Below, piece after piece: positions 35,348 through 44,906 of a DNA stretch of 64,000 nucleotides (position 1 is its first letter; each line of letters opens with the position of its first letter). The notes beneath the pieces were generated by a model. The model saw nothing but the letters and a program-made list of their open reading frames with translations, was not told the DNA's origin and did not search any database. The stretch spans positions 1 to 64,000 of the forward strand of contig CAWJLS010000013.1 of the NCBI GenBank assembly GCA_963843755.1. Direction: 5' to 3'. The DNA is from CAWJLS01 sp963843755. GTDB taxonomy: Bacteria > Acidobacteriota > Thermoanaerobaculia > Multivoradales > DATKCC01. Position numbers and translations under genes: made by a program.

Positions 35348-37368
35348 GTGACCCGCCAGGGGCGCGCCGCCGGGCGCGTTCGACTGCGGTGGCCGCGGTG
35401 GCCGCGGTGGCCGGTGGGAGCCGGTCTGGCGCTGGCGGCCGTCGTCCGCCTGGCCCACTGGTGGGCGGTGCGGGGGGCACCGTTCGTCGGCGAGCTGGTG
35501 ATGGACAGCCAGGAGTACGACCGGTGGGCGCGCTCTCTGGCGGACGGTGGGTGGCTGGGGCACGGGGCGTTCTTCCAGGCGCCGTTCTATCCCTACCTGG
35601 TGGGCGCCCTGTACACCCTGGTCGGTCCGCGTCCGGACGCGGTCTACCTGCTCCAGATCGCCGTGGCGGTGTGTGGCTTGTGGGCGCTGGGAAGGGCGGC
35701 CGGAGACCTCGGCGGGCCCGGCGCGGACGGGGCGCGCCGGGAGGTGGCGGTGGTCTTCCTGGGGGCCTTGTGCGGGCCGCTGGTGTTCCACGACGTCCAG
35801 TTGCTCAAGGAGTCGTTCGCGGCGAGCGCGGTGGCGTTCCTGCTGTTGGCGCTGGTCCGGGCGCGGGTGTCCGGTTCCTGGAGGAGCTGGTTGGGGGCGG
35901 GGATTCTGCTCGGGCTCCTCTCGGAGCTGCGCGAGAACGCGCTCCTGCTGGCGCCGCTGCTCGCTCTGCTGGCCCTCCCCGGGCCGCCGGGCCGGCCGGA
36001 CGGAATGGCAGGTCGGGCCGATCAGAGCCGGACGAGCCGGAAGATCCGGGCGCGGAAGATGAATCAGGAGGAGGCGTCCCGTCCGGACGAGCCCGGACGG
36101 TCGAGGGGCGAGGAGCTCCGCGTGGCGGCGGGTGGTCCCGCGGGTGGGGGCGTTCGTCGGCGGCGTGCTGCTGGTGCTGGCTCCGTTCGCCGTCCGGAAC
36201 TGGTGGGTCGAGGGGGAGCTCCTGGTCACTAGCTTCCAGGGAGGGGTGAACTTCTATATCGGCAACAACCCGGAGGCGGACGGCACCTACCGGCCGCTCA
36301 CCCCGGGCCGTCAGGTGCCGCGGCTGGAGCGCCAGGAGCCGGTGCGGATCGCCGAGGCCGCCGTCGGCCACCGCCTGACGCCGGCGGAGGTTTCCCGCTA
36401 CTGGCTCGGCCGGAGCCTGTCCTGGGCGCGACAGGAGCCGGTCGCCTTCCTCCGCGCTCCAGCTCCGCAAGCTCGGCCTGTTCTGGAGCTTCTACGAGTG
36501 GCCGGACGCGGTCGACTACTACTGGCTGGCGGGGCGCTCGTTCCCTCTCCGGCTCGCTTTCGTCGAGCTGGGCGCCCTGACGCTCCTCGCACTGGCCGGG
36601 CTGTGGCTCGTCCGGCGGCGCCTCGGACCTTGGCTTCCCGTCCTGCTGTTCGTCGCCGGCTGGACGGCGGCGACGGTGATCTTCTTCGTCTTCTCCCGCT
36701 ACCGGCTGCCGATGGTTCCGGCGCTGATCCTCCTGGCCGGGGTGCCGGTCGCCCGGGCCTGGGGCTGGTGGTCGGAGGGGCGGCGGCGGGCCGCCACGGC
36801 GGGCGGTGCGGCGCTCTGCCTGGTGCTGGCGGTGCCCCACCTGCTCGGCTACGGACCGCGGCTCGACCTGGTGCACTACAACCTGGGCCGGCTGGCCGAG
36901 GACCAGGGGCAGCCCGAGGAGGCCGCCCGCCAATACCGCGCGGCGCTCGACGCCAATCCGCGCGACTTCCTCAGCCTGATGAGCCTCGGAACCTTGGCCG
37001 GCCGGCGGGGAGACGCCGCGTCGGCGGTGGCGTTCTACCGGCGGGCGGTGGCGATCGAGGCGGATGCGCCCGAGATCTGGACCAACCTGGGGGCGGCCCT
37101 GCTCGCGGCGGGGCGGTTGGCGGAGGCCGGGACGGCGCTCGAACGGGCGGTGGTGCTCGACGCCTCCGACGCGCGCGCCCTCCACGACCTGTCGCTGGTG
37201 CGCGCGGCGGAGGGGCGGACCGAGGAGGCGCTCCGGCTCAACCGCCGGGTGCTGGAGCTGTCGCCGGGGATGGCGGCGGCCGAACGGCTGCGGCGGCGGC
37301 TGGTCGGCGGTGCAGGCAGGTCCGGCGATGCGGGCGGTTCCGGCGGTTCCGGCGACGATGGAGGCTAG
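35348..37368 (+). pseudogene. GT39/PMT-like membrane glycosyltransferase with TPR tail, two frameshifts
   Basis: Three consecutive reading frames together encode one protein: 35348 to about 36100 (N-terminal helices with MDSQEYDRWA in the first loop, as in dolichyl-phosphate-mannose/ArnT-type enzymes), about 36100-36455 (AWRRVVPRVGAFVGG, then a loop with GGVNFYIGNNPEADG), and 36457-37368 (LQLRKLGLFWSFYEWP, further helices, then three to four TPRs). The second shift is a single extra base near 36456 in cgcGctc. The first, also +1, falls in a Gly/Pro/Arg-rich linker at about 35990-36120. Assembly errors in GC-rich runs are as likely as true decay. If intact, it would transfer sugar from a lipid-linked donor at the periplasmic face. 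Confidence 0.7.
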
Positions 37369-37371
37369 AAT
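37366..37371 (+). promoter_or_regulatory. Putative -10 element TAGAAT before the exonuclease gene
   Basis: TAGAAT begins with the TAG stop codon of the preceding TPR-coding frame and ends 9 nt before the ATG at 37381, so the upstream stop and a promoter appear to share bases. Same motif class as at 4705 and 61644. Confidence 0.4.
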
Positions 37372-37380
37372 CGGCTCCTC

Positions 37381-38283
37381 ATGTCCGAGACGATCCACCT
37401 GGTCGACGCCAGCCCGTACATCTTCCGGGCGTTCTTCTCCCTCCCGTCGTCGATCACCGATCGGGACGGGGCGCCGGCCAACGCCGCCTACGGCTTTGCC
37501 GGCTTCTTGATCAAGCTGGTCGAGACCGAGCGCCCATCCCACCTCGCCCTGGCCTTCGACCGGAGCCTCACCACCAGCTTCCGCAACGACATCTACCCGG
37601 AGTACAAGGCCCGGCGGGAGCTGCCGCCGCCGGAGCTCGAGGCCCAGATCGACGCCTGCCTGGAGCTGGCCGAAGGGTTCGGGGCGGCGACCTTCATCGA
37701 CGAGCGCTACGAGGCCGACGACCTGATCGCCACCCTCTGCGACCGGTTGGTCGCCGGCGGGCGCGGCGCGGTGATCGTCACCTCGGACAAGGATCTGGCG
37801 CAGCTCGTCACCGACCGGGTGGAGCTGTTCGACTTCGCCCGCGACGAGCGCTACGGCCCGGCCGAGGTGGTGGAGAAGTTCGGCGTCCGGCCGGAGCAGA
37901 TCACCGACTACCTGGCCCTCGCCGGCGACGCGGTCGACAACATCCCCGGGGTCGCGGGGGTGGGGAAGAAGAGCGCCGTCGCCCTGCTCGCGGAGTTTCC
38001 GCACCTGGAGGCGGTCTACGACGGCCTGGGCCGCGTGCCGGAGCTGCCGGTGCGGGGAGCCAAGGCGCTCCGGCGCAAGCTCGAGCAGGGGCGCGAGGCG
38101 GCGTTCCTGTCGAAGCGGCTGGCGACGGTCGCCCTGGACGCGCCGGCCGAGGCGACTCTCGACGACCTGGCCTACCGGGGCGCCGACCCGGAGCGCCTCG
38201 ACTCCCTGTTCGATCGCCTGGGGTTCGACAGCATTCGGGAGCGGGTCCCGGTCTGGCGCGGCGACCGCGCGAAGGAGGGCTGA
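37381..38283 (+). CDS. 5'-3' exonuclease (DNA polymerase I N-terminal/FEN family)
   Basis: 300-residue protein made only of the 5' nuclease domain (PIN-like plus helix-hairpin-helix) of the PolA family, without polymerase. Active-site acidic clusters are visible: LVDASPYIFRA, LALAFDRS, YEADDLIATL, VTSDKDLAQLV and LAGDAVDNIPGVAGVG, the last being the helix-hairpin-helix that grips DNA. Stand-alone versions trim flaps or RNA primers during replication and repair. Start ATG 37381 follows a TAGAAT element. The sulfotransferase gene begins 5 bp after its stop. Confidence 0.9.
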   Translation: MSETIHLVDASPYIFRAFFSLPSSITDRDGAPANAAYGFAGFLIKLVETERPSHLALAFDRSLTTSFRNDIYPEYKARRELPPPELEAQIDACLELAEGFGAATFIDERYEADDLIATLCDRLVAGGRGAVIVTSDKDLAQLVTDRVELFDFARDERYGPAEVVEKFGVRPEQITDYLALAGDAVDNIPGVAGVGKKSAVALLAEFPHLEAVYDGLGRVPELPVRGAKALRRKLEQGREAAFLSKRLATVALDAPAEATLDDLAYRGADPERLDSLFDRLGFDSIRERVPVWRGDRAKEG

Positions 38284-38288
38284 GCGCG

Positions 38289-39275
38289 ATGAAGGGGATC
38301 GGGCGCCCGAAGGACCCTCGGTACGAGGAGATCCTCGCGCGGCTGAACCGTGATCTCGCGGCGGGACTGCCGCGGGCGGGGGCAGACGCCCGCTTCACGG
38401 CCCCCGTCGTTCTGGTCGCCGGACCTCCCCGTTCGGGGACCACCCTGGTCTTCCAGCTCCTCGCCGCCACCGGCACCTTCGTCTATCCGACCAACCTGAT
38501 GGCGCGGTTCTACGCCCGGCCGGTCGAGGGTTGGCGGGTCGAGAGGCTGCTCGAGCCGCTGCTGCCGTCCCGGGAGATGGCCTTCCGGTCGGATGCCGGT
38601 CGGACCGAGGAGTGGTTCGGGCCCCACGAGCTCGGCTACTTCTGGCACGCCGTCCTGCCGTTCGAGGAGCATCACCAGCCGGAGCGGGAGGTTCTCGCGT
38701 CCTGGGACGACCACCCGATGGCCGTGGAGCTCGGCGCGCTCCAGGCCGAGGACGGCCGCCCGCTCCTGGTCAAGAACCCGATCCTCGGGTACGTGCTCGA
38801 CGTCCTCCTGGAGCGGCTCCCGGCCCTGCGCGTGGTGTGGGTCGAACGGGATCCTCTGGCCCTGGCCTGCTCGATCTACCGGACACGGTGTGCGGAGGTC
38901 GGAGGCCCCTCGCGGTGGTGGTCGGTGCGCCCGTCGTGGGTCGGAGAGGCCGAGAGCAGGCCGCCGGAGGAGCAGATCGCAGAGCAGCTCCGCTCCCTGC
39001 GGGAGGTCGGCGGGCGGGCGCGCGAGAGCCATCCGGGGCGCTGGCTGGAGCTGACCTACGAGGACGTTTGCCGCAGCCCCGAGGGAGCGATGGACCGGGT
39101 GCTGGCGTTCGCCGGTGCCGACAGCGTGGGGGGCGCGGGCGGTGCCGACGGTGAGCGTACGGCTCCGAGGCGCGGCCCGTTCGAGCCGGGCGGCTACGGG
39201 CTCGATGGGGAGATCGTCGAGCGCCTGCGGGGCGCTTTGCGGGCCGCAGGGCTCGTGGACGAGGGGAGCGGCTGA
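38289..39275 (+). CDS. Sulfotransferase family protein
   Basis: 328 residues. Near the N-terminus VLVAGPPRSGTTLVF (42-55) is the P-loop-like 5'-phosphosulfate binding motif of PAPS-dependent sulfotransferases. Further on, LRVVWVERDPLALACSIYRTR matches the 3'-phosphate binding segment (R-x-P-x(3)-x-S-x-Y). The enzyme probably adds sulfate to a carbohydrate or envelope lipid, in line with the polysaccharide genes downstream. Start ATG 38289. Its stop lies 4 bp from the stop of the convergent kinase gene. Confidence 0.83.
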   Translation: MKGIGRPKDPRYEEILARLNRDLAAGLPRAGADARFTAPVVLVAGPPRSGTTLVFQLLAATGTFVYPTNLMARFYARPVEGWRVERLLEPLLPSREMAFRSDAGRTEEWFGPHELGYFWHAVLPFEEHHQPEREVLASWDDHPMAVELGALQAEDGRPLLVKNPILGYVLDVLLERLPALRVVWVERDPLALACSIYRTRCAEVGGPSRWWSVRPSWVGEAESRPPEEQIAEQLRSLREVGGRARESHPGRWLELTYEDVCRSPEGAMDRVLAFAGADSVGGAGGADGERTAPRRGPFEPGGYGLDGEIVERLRGALRAAGLVDEGSG

Positions 39276-39279
39276 TCCG

Positions 39280-40818
39280 TCAGTCGAGCTCCGGGCGGCC
39301 CTCGAGCCACCGCTCGAGGTCGATCCGATCGACCGGCTCGTTGCCGAGCTTGCGCACCGCGAGCCCGGAGACGCAGCTCCCCAGGTAGACGCCGGTCGCG
39401 GTCGAAGCCTCCGCCAGGCAGGCCAGCGTGACGGTCGCCAGGAAGACGTCGCCGGCGCCGACCGTGTCGATCGGCTGCGCCTCCATCGCCGGCAGGTAGT
39501 CGCTCACCAGCCGGCTGGTGTTCGCTTCCGGTGGGTCGAACAGCACGACGCCCCGCTTGCCCATGGTGACCACGAGGCGGCGGGCCTCGGTCTCGTGGTA
39601 GTAGCGGCTGGCCAGGTTCGACAGGCCGCTCTCCCGGTCACCGAAGGCGAACCGCAGCTCCTCCTCGGTCGGCGTGGCCAGCGCCGGCCGGTGGAACTTG
39701 AGCAGGTTGCCCGCGCCTTGGTGGCTGACGTCGAAGAAGTACGGCACGCCGAGGCGCCCCGACGCGTCGGCGACGGCCTCGATCAGCTCGCGGCCGAACA
39801 GGCCGTAGCCGAAGTCGCTGACGATCCAGGCGTCGAACTCCTGGCCCCGCCGGTCGAGCTCCTGGACGACGCGGCGGGTGGCCGCGGTCGACAGCGGGGC
39901 GTAGCGGCCGGAGTTGACCTTGAAGACCTTCGAGTCCTCGATCAGGTAGCGGGTCTTGCGGTAGATCGGCCGGTCCTCGTCGATCAGCAGCGGCTCGATG
40001 CCGAAGCGCTCCAGGTGGTCGCGGAAGCGGGACTCGTCCGGCGAGCTGCCGAGGACGGACAGGAGGGCGGCATCGGCGCCGAGGGCGCTGGCCTGTGCCG
40101 CGATCAGCCCGCCGGCCCCCAGGTACCAGTCCTCCCGGATCGGGGTGACGTCGAGTACCGGGCTCTCCGAAGCGATCCCCAGGCTGTCGCAGTGGACGTA
40201 GCGGTCGAGCACCGGATCGGCGATCACCAGGACGCGCAGCTCCTGGGTGCGCTCCAGGATCTGACCCAGGGCGGCGCGATCGGTTCCGTGACGGCGACAG
40301 AACGCGCGGATCTTCTCGGTCTCGAGCTGGAAGCGATGGCGGAACTGCTCCAGGATGAAGGTGGAGGAGTAGACCACCTCGCCCGAGCTGAAGATCACCG
40401 TGCCGCCGTAGGCCTCGACCAGTGCCCGTTCCTTCAGGAAGCGGGGGTCTGCGCTGGTCTCGTACTCCTTGCCCTTGACGTAGATGTCGGGCTGCAGGAC
40501 TTCGAGGATCGGCCCGGCCCAGTCGTGGTCGTCCAGGCAGACGTAGTCGACGATCTCGAGTACCGCCAGATTCTCGCAGCGGAGCTCTTCGGCGATGTAG
40601 GGCCGGTTGACCCCTTTGCCGACCGTGCGGTCGCTCGACACGCTGACGATCAGGATGTCGCCCTGCTCCTTGGCGAACTGGAGGTAGCGGATGTGCCCTG
40701 GATGCACGATGTCGAAACAGCCGTGGCACTGGACGACGACGTCGCCCCGCTGTCGATGCTCCCGGCGTGCGGCCAGGAGCTCGTCGGCCGGGAGGATCTT
40801 GCGCCGGGCGGCGGTCAC
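39280..40818 (-). CDS. Bifunctional nucleotidyltransferase-PfkB sugar kinase (HldE-like, domains reversed)
   Basis: 512 residues with a nucleotidyltransferase domain first (about 1-160: CHGCFDIVHPGH with HPGH at 39-42, VSSDRTVGKG, YVKGKEYE) and a ribokinase-like domain second (about 185-512: YLGAGGLIAAQ, DTVGAGDVF with catalytic D457). E. coli HldE has the same activities, heptose-7-phosphate kinase and heptose-1-phosphate adenylyltransferase, but in the opposite order. It likely activates a heptose or related sugar as a nucleotide sugar for surface glycans. GTG 40818 overlaps the aminotransferase stop (GTGA). It is last in a four-gene minus-strand operon. Confidence 0.85.
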   Translation of the reverse strand: MTAARRKILPADELLAARREHRQRGDVVVQCHGCFDIVHPGHIRYLQFAKEQGDILIVSVSSDRTVGKGVNRPYIAEELRCENLAVLEIVDYVCLDDHDWAGPILEVLQPDIYVKGKEYETSADPRFLKERALVEAYGGTVIFSSGEVVYSSTFILEQFRHRFQLETEKIRAFCRRHGTDRAALGQILERTQELRVLVIADPVLDRYVHCDSLGIASESPVLDVTPIREDWYLGAGGLIAAQASALGADAALLSVLGSSPDESRFRDHLERFGIEPLLIDEDRPIYRKTRYLIEDSKVFKVNSGRYAPLSTAATRRVVQELDRRGQEFDAWIVSDFGYGLFGRELIEAVADASGRLGVPYFFDVSHQGAGNLLKFHRPALATPTEEELRFAFGDRESGLSNLASRYYHETEARRLVVTMGKRGVVLFDPPEANTSRLVSDYLPAMEAQPIDTVGAGDVFLATVTLACLAEASTATGVYLGSCVSGLAVRKLGNEPVDRIDLERWLEGRPELD

Positions 40819-41921
40819 CGGTCGAGCTCCAGGAGCGCCTCGCCGACCCCGGTCACGACCCGCTCCCGGTCGGCGTCGGACAGGGCGCCGTGGACCGGCA
40901 GGCTGAGGATCTCCGCCACCACCCGCTCGGTCATCGGCAGGGCGGCGGAGGGCAGGTCCGCGAACGCTTCCTGCTGGTGGATTGCCAGCGGGTAGTGGGC
41001 CTTGGCGTCGATCCCTCGGTCGCGGAGTGCCGCCTGGAGCCGATCGCGCTGGGGGTGGCGGACGACGAAGGCGCTGTAGCTCGCCAGCTCGCCCGGACGT
41101 TCGGCCGGCGGCAGGCGGAGGCCTTCGGGCAGGTCTCGGCGGTAGGCGGCGGCGTGGCGCCGCCGCGTCGCCAGCCAGTCCTCGAACTGGTCGAGGGCGA
41201 CCAGCAGCAGGGCGGCCTGGATCGTGTCGAGCCGGCTGTTGCCGCTGGCCAGCCGGCAGTGGTCGCGGTCGACCAGCCCGAGGTTGCGCCGCTCCCGCAG
41301 GTCGTCCGCCCGTGCCGCGTCGGCCACCGCGAGGAAGCCGCCGTCGCCGTAGCCGGGAAGTACCTTGAGCGGGTGGAGCGAGAAGCAGCCGAGGTCGGTC
41401 CTGCCGACCGGTCGATCGGCGAAGCGGACGCCGAAGGCCTGGGCGCAGTCCTCGATCAGGGCGAGGTCGTGGCGGCGGCAGACGGCGGCGATCGCGTCGA
41501 GGTCGCACGGGAAACCGTTCAGGTGCACCGGCATCACCGCCCGGGTGCGCTCCGTGAGGGCGGCCTCGATGCGGCCGGCATCGAGCAGCATGGACTCCTC
41601 GTCGACGTCGACGAACACGGGGCGGGCTCCGGCCAGCCGGATCGCCGCCGCCGTCGCCACGAACGAGTGGGACACCGTGATCACCTCGTCGCCCGGCCCG
41701 ATGCCACGGCTCCGGAGCGCCAACAGCAGGGCGTCGGTGCCGTTGCCGACGCCGACGACCGCCGGCACGCCGATCCGTTCGGCCAGCCGCCGTTCGAGCT
41801 CCGCGACCTCGGGGCCGAGGATGAACTGGCCGTGATCGATCACCCGGCCGACCGCCTCGAGGAGCCGCTCCCGGAGGGGGTGGTGTAGGGCCGCGAGATC
41901 GACGTAGGGGATCGCGGTCAC
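40815..41921 (-). CDS. DegT/DnrJ/EryC1/StrS sugar aminotransferase
   Basis: PLP-dependent enzyme of 368 residues that puts an amino group on a nucleotide-linked keto sugar. The typical order is seen: GVGNGTDALLLAL (PLP phosphate contacts), VSHSFVATA, PVHLNG, LIEDCAQAFG (Asp holding the pyridine nitrogen) and the Schiff-base lysine K186 in CFSLHPLKVLPGYGDGG. It overlaps both neighbours by 4 bp (GTG 41921 inside the epimerase stop), so epimerase, aminotransferase and kinase are made together. It probably makes an amino sugar for a surface polysaccharide. Confidence 0.92.
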   Translation of the reverse strand: MTAIPYVDLAALHHPLRERLLEAVGRVIDHGQFILGPEVAELERRLAERIGVPAVVGVGNGTDALLLALRSRGIGPGDEVITVSHSFVATAAAIRLAGARPVFVDVDEESMLLDAGRIEAALTERTRAVMPVHLNGFPCDLDAIAAVCRRHDLALIEDCAQAFGVRFADRPVGRTDLGCFSLHPLKVLPGYGDGGFLAVADAARADDLRERRNLGLVDRDHCRLASGNSRLDTIQAALLLVALDQFEDWLATRRRHAAAYRRDLPEGLRLPPAERPGELASYSAFVVRHPQRDRLQAALRDRGIDAKAHYPLAIHQQEAFADLPSAALPMTERVVAEILSLPVHGALSDADRERVVTGVGEALLELDR

Positions 41922-42931
41922 TCAGCGGCCCCGGAGAAGGCGTCCCAGAACTCGCGGTGCCGCTTCATGTGCTCGACATTGCGGTAGAGCGGGGCGGCCG
42001 GGTCGGCGACGCGGCCACTCCGGAACGCCGAGCGCAGCTCACGGACCGCGGTGTCGAGCGGCGTCCGGGCGTGAAACCCGAGGACGCGGGCGACCTTGCC
42101 GGCCGAGAGGCGGTAGGAGCGCGTGTCGTCGGTCGGCACGGTCCGGATGGGCAGCTTCGGGTCGATCTCGGCGCGGACCATCTCGGCCAGGTCCCGGACC
42201 GAGGAGTTCTCCCGGGAGACGTTGAAGGCCTCGCCGTTGATCCGTTCGGCCGGTGCGGTCACCAGCTCGACGTAGAAGTCGGTCAGATCCTGGATGTGGA
42301 TGTTGGGCCGTTCCTGGTCGCCGCCGAAGACACGGATCTCGCCGCGGGTGAGGGCGTGGTCGGTGAGCAGGTTGATCGTCAGGTCGAGGCGGAGCCGCGG
42401 CGAGTCGCCACAGACTGTCGCCGAGCGCACCGACACGCCGCAGAAGGAGTCGTCGATCAGCTCGGCGAGGATCTCCTCGCCGCGCACCTTGAGGCGGGCG
42501 TACTGGGTGAGCGGCTCGAGCGACAGCTCTTCGGTCACCTCGGCCTCCTGCTTGAGGCCGTAAACGCTGGCCGAGGAGGCGTAGATCAGCCGGGGGACGG
42601 CGGCGGCCTTGGCCCGGCGGAAGAGGGCCTCCAGGCCGTCCAGGTTGACCGCCCGGGTGAGCGCCGGGTCGAGCTCGGACGACGGATCGTTCGAGATCGC
42701 GGCCAGGTGGATGATCGCCTGCCACGGATGGGCCTCGACCAGCGCGGCGACCGCCTCGTGGTCGCGCAGATCGCCTTCGACGACGCTCAGACGCGGATGG
42801 TCGGCGACCGGCGCCAACGGCTCGCGTCCGAACAGCAGGCAGTCGAAGACGGTCACGTCCCAGCCGCGGTCGAGCAGCTTGGGTACCAGCACCGAGCCGA
42901 TGTAGCCGGCGCCGCCGGTCACCAGGATCAT
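41918..42931 (-). CDS. NAD-dependent sugar epimerase/dehydratase (SDR)
   Basis: Extended short-chain dehydrogenase of 337 residues: NAD-binding TGGAGYIG (5-12), VVEGDLRD, HLAAISNDPS, Ser in YASSASVYG, and catalytic Y144/K148 in QYARLK. The C-terminal part binds the sugar nucleotide (NIHIQDLTDFY). Acts on a nucleotide sugar, as UDP-glucose 4-epimerase or related dehydratases do; the exact reaction cannot be read. Linked by 4-bp overlaps with the GT2 gene upstream (ATGA) and the aminotransferase downstream. Confidence 0.9.
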   Translation of the reverse strand: MILVTGGAGYIGSVLVPKLLDRGWDVTVFDCLLFGREPLAPVADHPRLSVVEGDLRDHEAVAALVEAHPWQAIIHLAAISNDPSSELDPALTRAVNLDGLEALFRRAKAAAVPRLIYASSASVYGLKQEAEVTEELSLEPLTQYARLKVRGEEILAELIDDSFCGVSVRSATVCGDSPRLRLDLTINLLTDHALTRGEIRVFGGDQERPNIHIQDLTDFYVELVTAPAERINGEAFNVSRENSSVRDLAEMVRAEIDPKLPIRTVPTDDTRSYRLSAGKVARVLGFHARTPLDTAVRELRSAFRSGRVADPAAPLYRNVEHMKRHREFWDAFSGAAE

Positions 42932-43668
42932 GTCGCTCCTCCCGACGAGATCACCTCGTCGCGATACCGGGCCACGGAGCGTGCCCCGCGATAGACATCG
43001 CCGACCGCCCGCAGCACCGAGCCTGGGCGGATCGCCTTCGACTCCCCCCGCGCCCGCCCCCGCGCGGCGAACGGCACCTCACCGATGCGCAGCCGCGGGT
43101 TGCGCAGTTGAGACTTGGCGATCATCTCGGCGACGAAGGCGTGGCCGCTCGAGACGATGTCGAGCCCTTTGAACACCTCGACCCGGTACATCTTCATGCC
43201 GTTGAGGTAGCGCCACGGGAAGCCGTAGAGCGTGCTCACCACCCGGGTGAACGCCCAGGAGGCGAAGCGCCGGCCGAAGGTGCGGATCACCGGGTTCTGC
43301 ATGTAGCCGAGGATCAGGTCGTAGCGGTCGCGCACGGCGAGGAAGCTGTCGATCGACTCGAACGCGAACTCGTTGTCGCCCGGCAGGACGGTGACCCAAG
43401 ACTGCTCGGGGATCCGGTCGTAGGCTCGGATCACGCTCCGGCCCATGCCGAGGTTCGTCTCGTTGAACAGGGTGGAGCAGGCGTCGTGCTCGGCGGCCAG
43501 CTCCTCCATGCGTTCGCGGGTGCCGTCGGTCGAGCCGTCGTCCACCATCAGCACCTGTACCTCGACCGGCAAGGTCCGGGCGTGGTCGAGGATGCCCCGG
43601 ACGGTCGGCGCGACGCCGGACTGCTCGTTCAGGCAGGGGACGATGACGGTGAGGGTCTCTTCGTGCAC
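42928..43668 (-). CDS. Glycosyltransferase family 2
   Basis: GT-A enzyme of 246 residues, first gene of the four-gene sugar operon. VIVPCLNEQSG opens the nucleotide-binding fold, VLMVDDGSTDGT holds one conserved Asp pair, and the DXD-like position reads PGDNEF. It has no membrane helix, unlike DPMS-type enzymes with C-terminal anchors, although the fold resembles dolichol-phosphate mannosyltransferases. It probably transfers the activated sugar made by the downstream genes to a lipid or glycan acceptor. ATG at 43668. Confidence 0.87.
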   Translation of the reverse strand: MHEETLTVIVPCLNEQSGVAPTVRGILDHARTLPVEVQVLMVDDGSTDGTRERMEELAAEHDACSTLFNETNLGMGRSVIRAYDRIPEQSWVTVLPGDNEFAFESIDSFLAVRDRYDLILGYMQNPVIRTFGRRFASWAFTRVVSTLYGFPWRYLNGMKMYRVEVFKGLDIVSSGHAFVAEMIAKSQLRNPRLRIGEVPFAARGRARGESKAIRPGSVLRAVGDVYRGARSVARYRDEVISSGGAT

Positions 43669-43886
43669 GAGTGCTGTCCGTTGTCCTGTAGGATGCGGCC
43701 GCGAACCCAGGCGATCTCCGTGAGAACCCCCCGAATTCTCGGCCGAGCTGCTCTCCGGACCGTCCGCATGGCCAGCCTTCCGATGCTCCAGGAACCGACT
43801 CTCCTCCGCCTCGGCCGGTGCCAGACCCGGAGGCAGCGAAAGTGTACCTTAGCCGCCGGCTCGTCCGGGTGGCTGGGTAGCGTCCG

Positions 43887-44906
43887 ATGACGGGCGAGCG
43901 GGCGACGCCGAATCGCGGCCGCACACGCCGTCGTGCCTGGCTCGGGATGGCGGTTCAGCTCGTCATTCTGGGTGCCCTGATCGCCGCGGGGACCCGGCTC
44001 CTCGACCTGGATCAGCTCCGCCTCGCGTTCCGCGCGGTGCCGGCTGCCAACATGGCGGGGTTCGTCGTCCTGATGCTTCTCACCCGGGTGGTCACCGCCT
44101 GGCGGTGGCGGATCGTCGCCCGGGAGCATCTCGGGCTGCGCCGGGTCACGGTCGCGTTCCTGCTGCGCGTCGGGCTGCTGGCGGAGTTCGCCAACCTGTG
44201 GCTCCAGACGTTCATCGGCGGCGAGGCAGTTCGCATCTGGAAGGTGGCGCAGCGCACGGGGCAAAAGAAGATGGGGGCCGGATCGGTCGTTCTCGACCGG
44301 GTGGTGGGGACGGTGAGCCTGGCGACGGTGTGCTTGCCGCTCCTGGTCGTGCTGGTCGTCACCACGCCGCAGGTGCGCCTCGCCATGGAGAGCTGGCGCG
44401 TGGTCGCGGCGGGTGCGGTCGTCGCAGTCCTGGTGGCTCTGGTCGTGCTCCGCACGGTGCCGTGGGCCCGAGGGCTGCTGCGGAGGAGCTTCGAGTTCCT
44501 GGGCCAGCAGAGGTTCCTCGGCCGTCCGTTCGCCGTCTCCCTGTTGATCTGGCCGCTGATCGTGCTCGCCCATCGCGTCGGGCTGCCCGAGCTCGCCGCC
44601 CGCTCCTGGATGGTGGCGGCGATGGTCTCGCTGCTGCCGCGGCTCGGCTGGGCCGTACCGCTGTCGCTCTTCGGCATCACCGCGGTCGAGGGATCGGTGC
44701 TGGTGGTCGGCTCCCTGCTGGACGTGAGCAGCGACACCCTGGTGGTGGCGGTCGCCCTCAACCTGCTGACCAAGTACCTGGCGTCCGGCGCCGGGGCCGT
44801 GCTCGAGCTGGTGGCCGACGGCAGCCGATTTTTCGGCCAGCTCCGGCGGGAGGCCCAGGAGGCGGACGAGGATCTGGTAGAGGAGGGCCTCGGCGAGGAA
44901 CCATGA
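43887..44906 (+). CDS. Lysylphosphatidylglycerol synthase TM-region/flippase-like protein (YbhN family)
   Basis: 339 residues with seven to eight membrane helices after a basic N-terminus. The segment FANLWLQTFIGGEAVRIWKVAQ corresponds to the conserved N-x-x-P/Q-x-x-x-G-G-D/E-x-x-R motif of the LPG_synthase_TM (AglD2/YbhN) family, members of which are proposed flippases for glycolipids. It is divergent from the sugar operon (218 bp apart) and coupled to the WbqC gene by ATGA. Moving a glycolipid intermediate across the inner membrane would fit the context. Confidence 0.82.
   Translation: MTGERATPNRGRTRRRAWLGMAVQLVILGALIAAGTRLLDLDQLRLAFRAVPAANMAGFVVLMLLTRVVTAWRWRIVAREHLGLRRVTVAFLLRVGLLAEFANLWLQTFIGGEAVRIWKVAQRTGQKKMGAGSVVLDRVVGTVSLATVCLPLLVVLVVTTPQVRLAMESWRVVAAGAVVAVLVALVVLRTVPWARGLLRRSFEFLGQQRFLGRPFAVSLLIWPLIVLAHRVGLPELAARSWMVAAMVSLLPRLGWAVPLSLFGITAVEGSVLVVGSLLDVSSDTLVVAVALNLLTKYLASGAGAVLELVADGSRFFGQLRREAQEADEDLVEEGLGEEP

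Noticed and set aside
36132..38288. Apparent 1,047-codon fusion reading into the sulfotransferase
   Set aside because: Only the first ~110 codons and the last 328 have protein-like content; the middle is out-of-frame GC-rich sequence over the TPR and exonuclease genes.
39115..40995. 626-codon plus-strand frame opposite the HldE-like gene
   Set aside because: Antisense shadow; the minus strand carries all nucleotidyltransferase and PfkB motifs.
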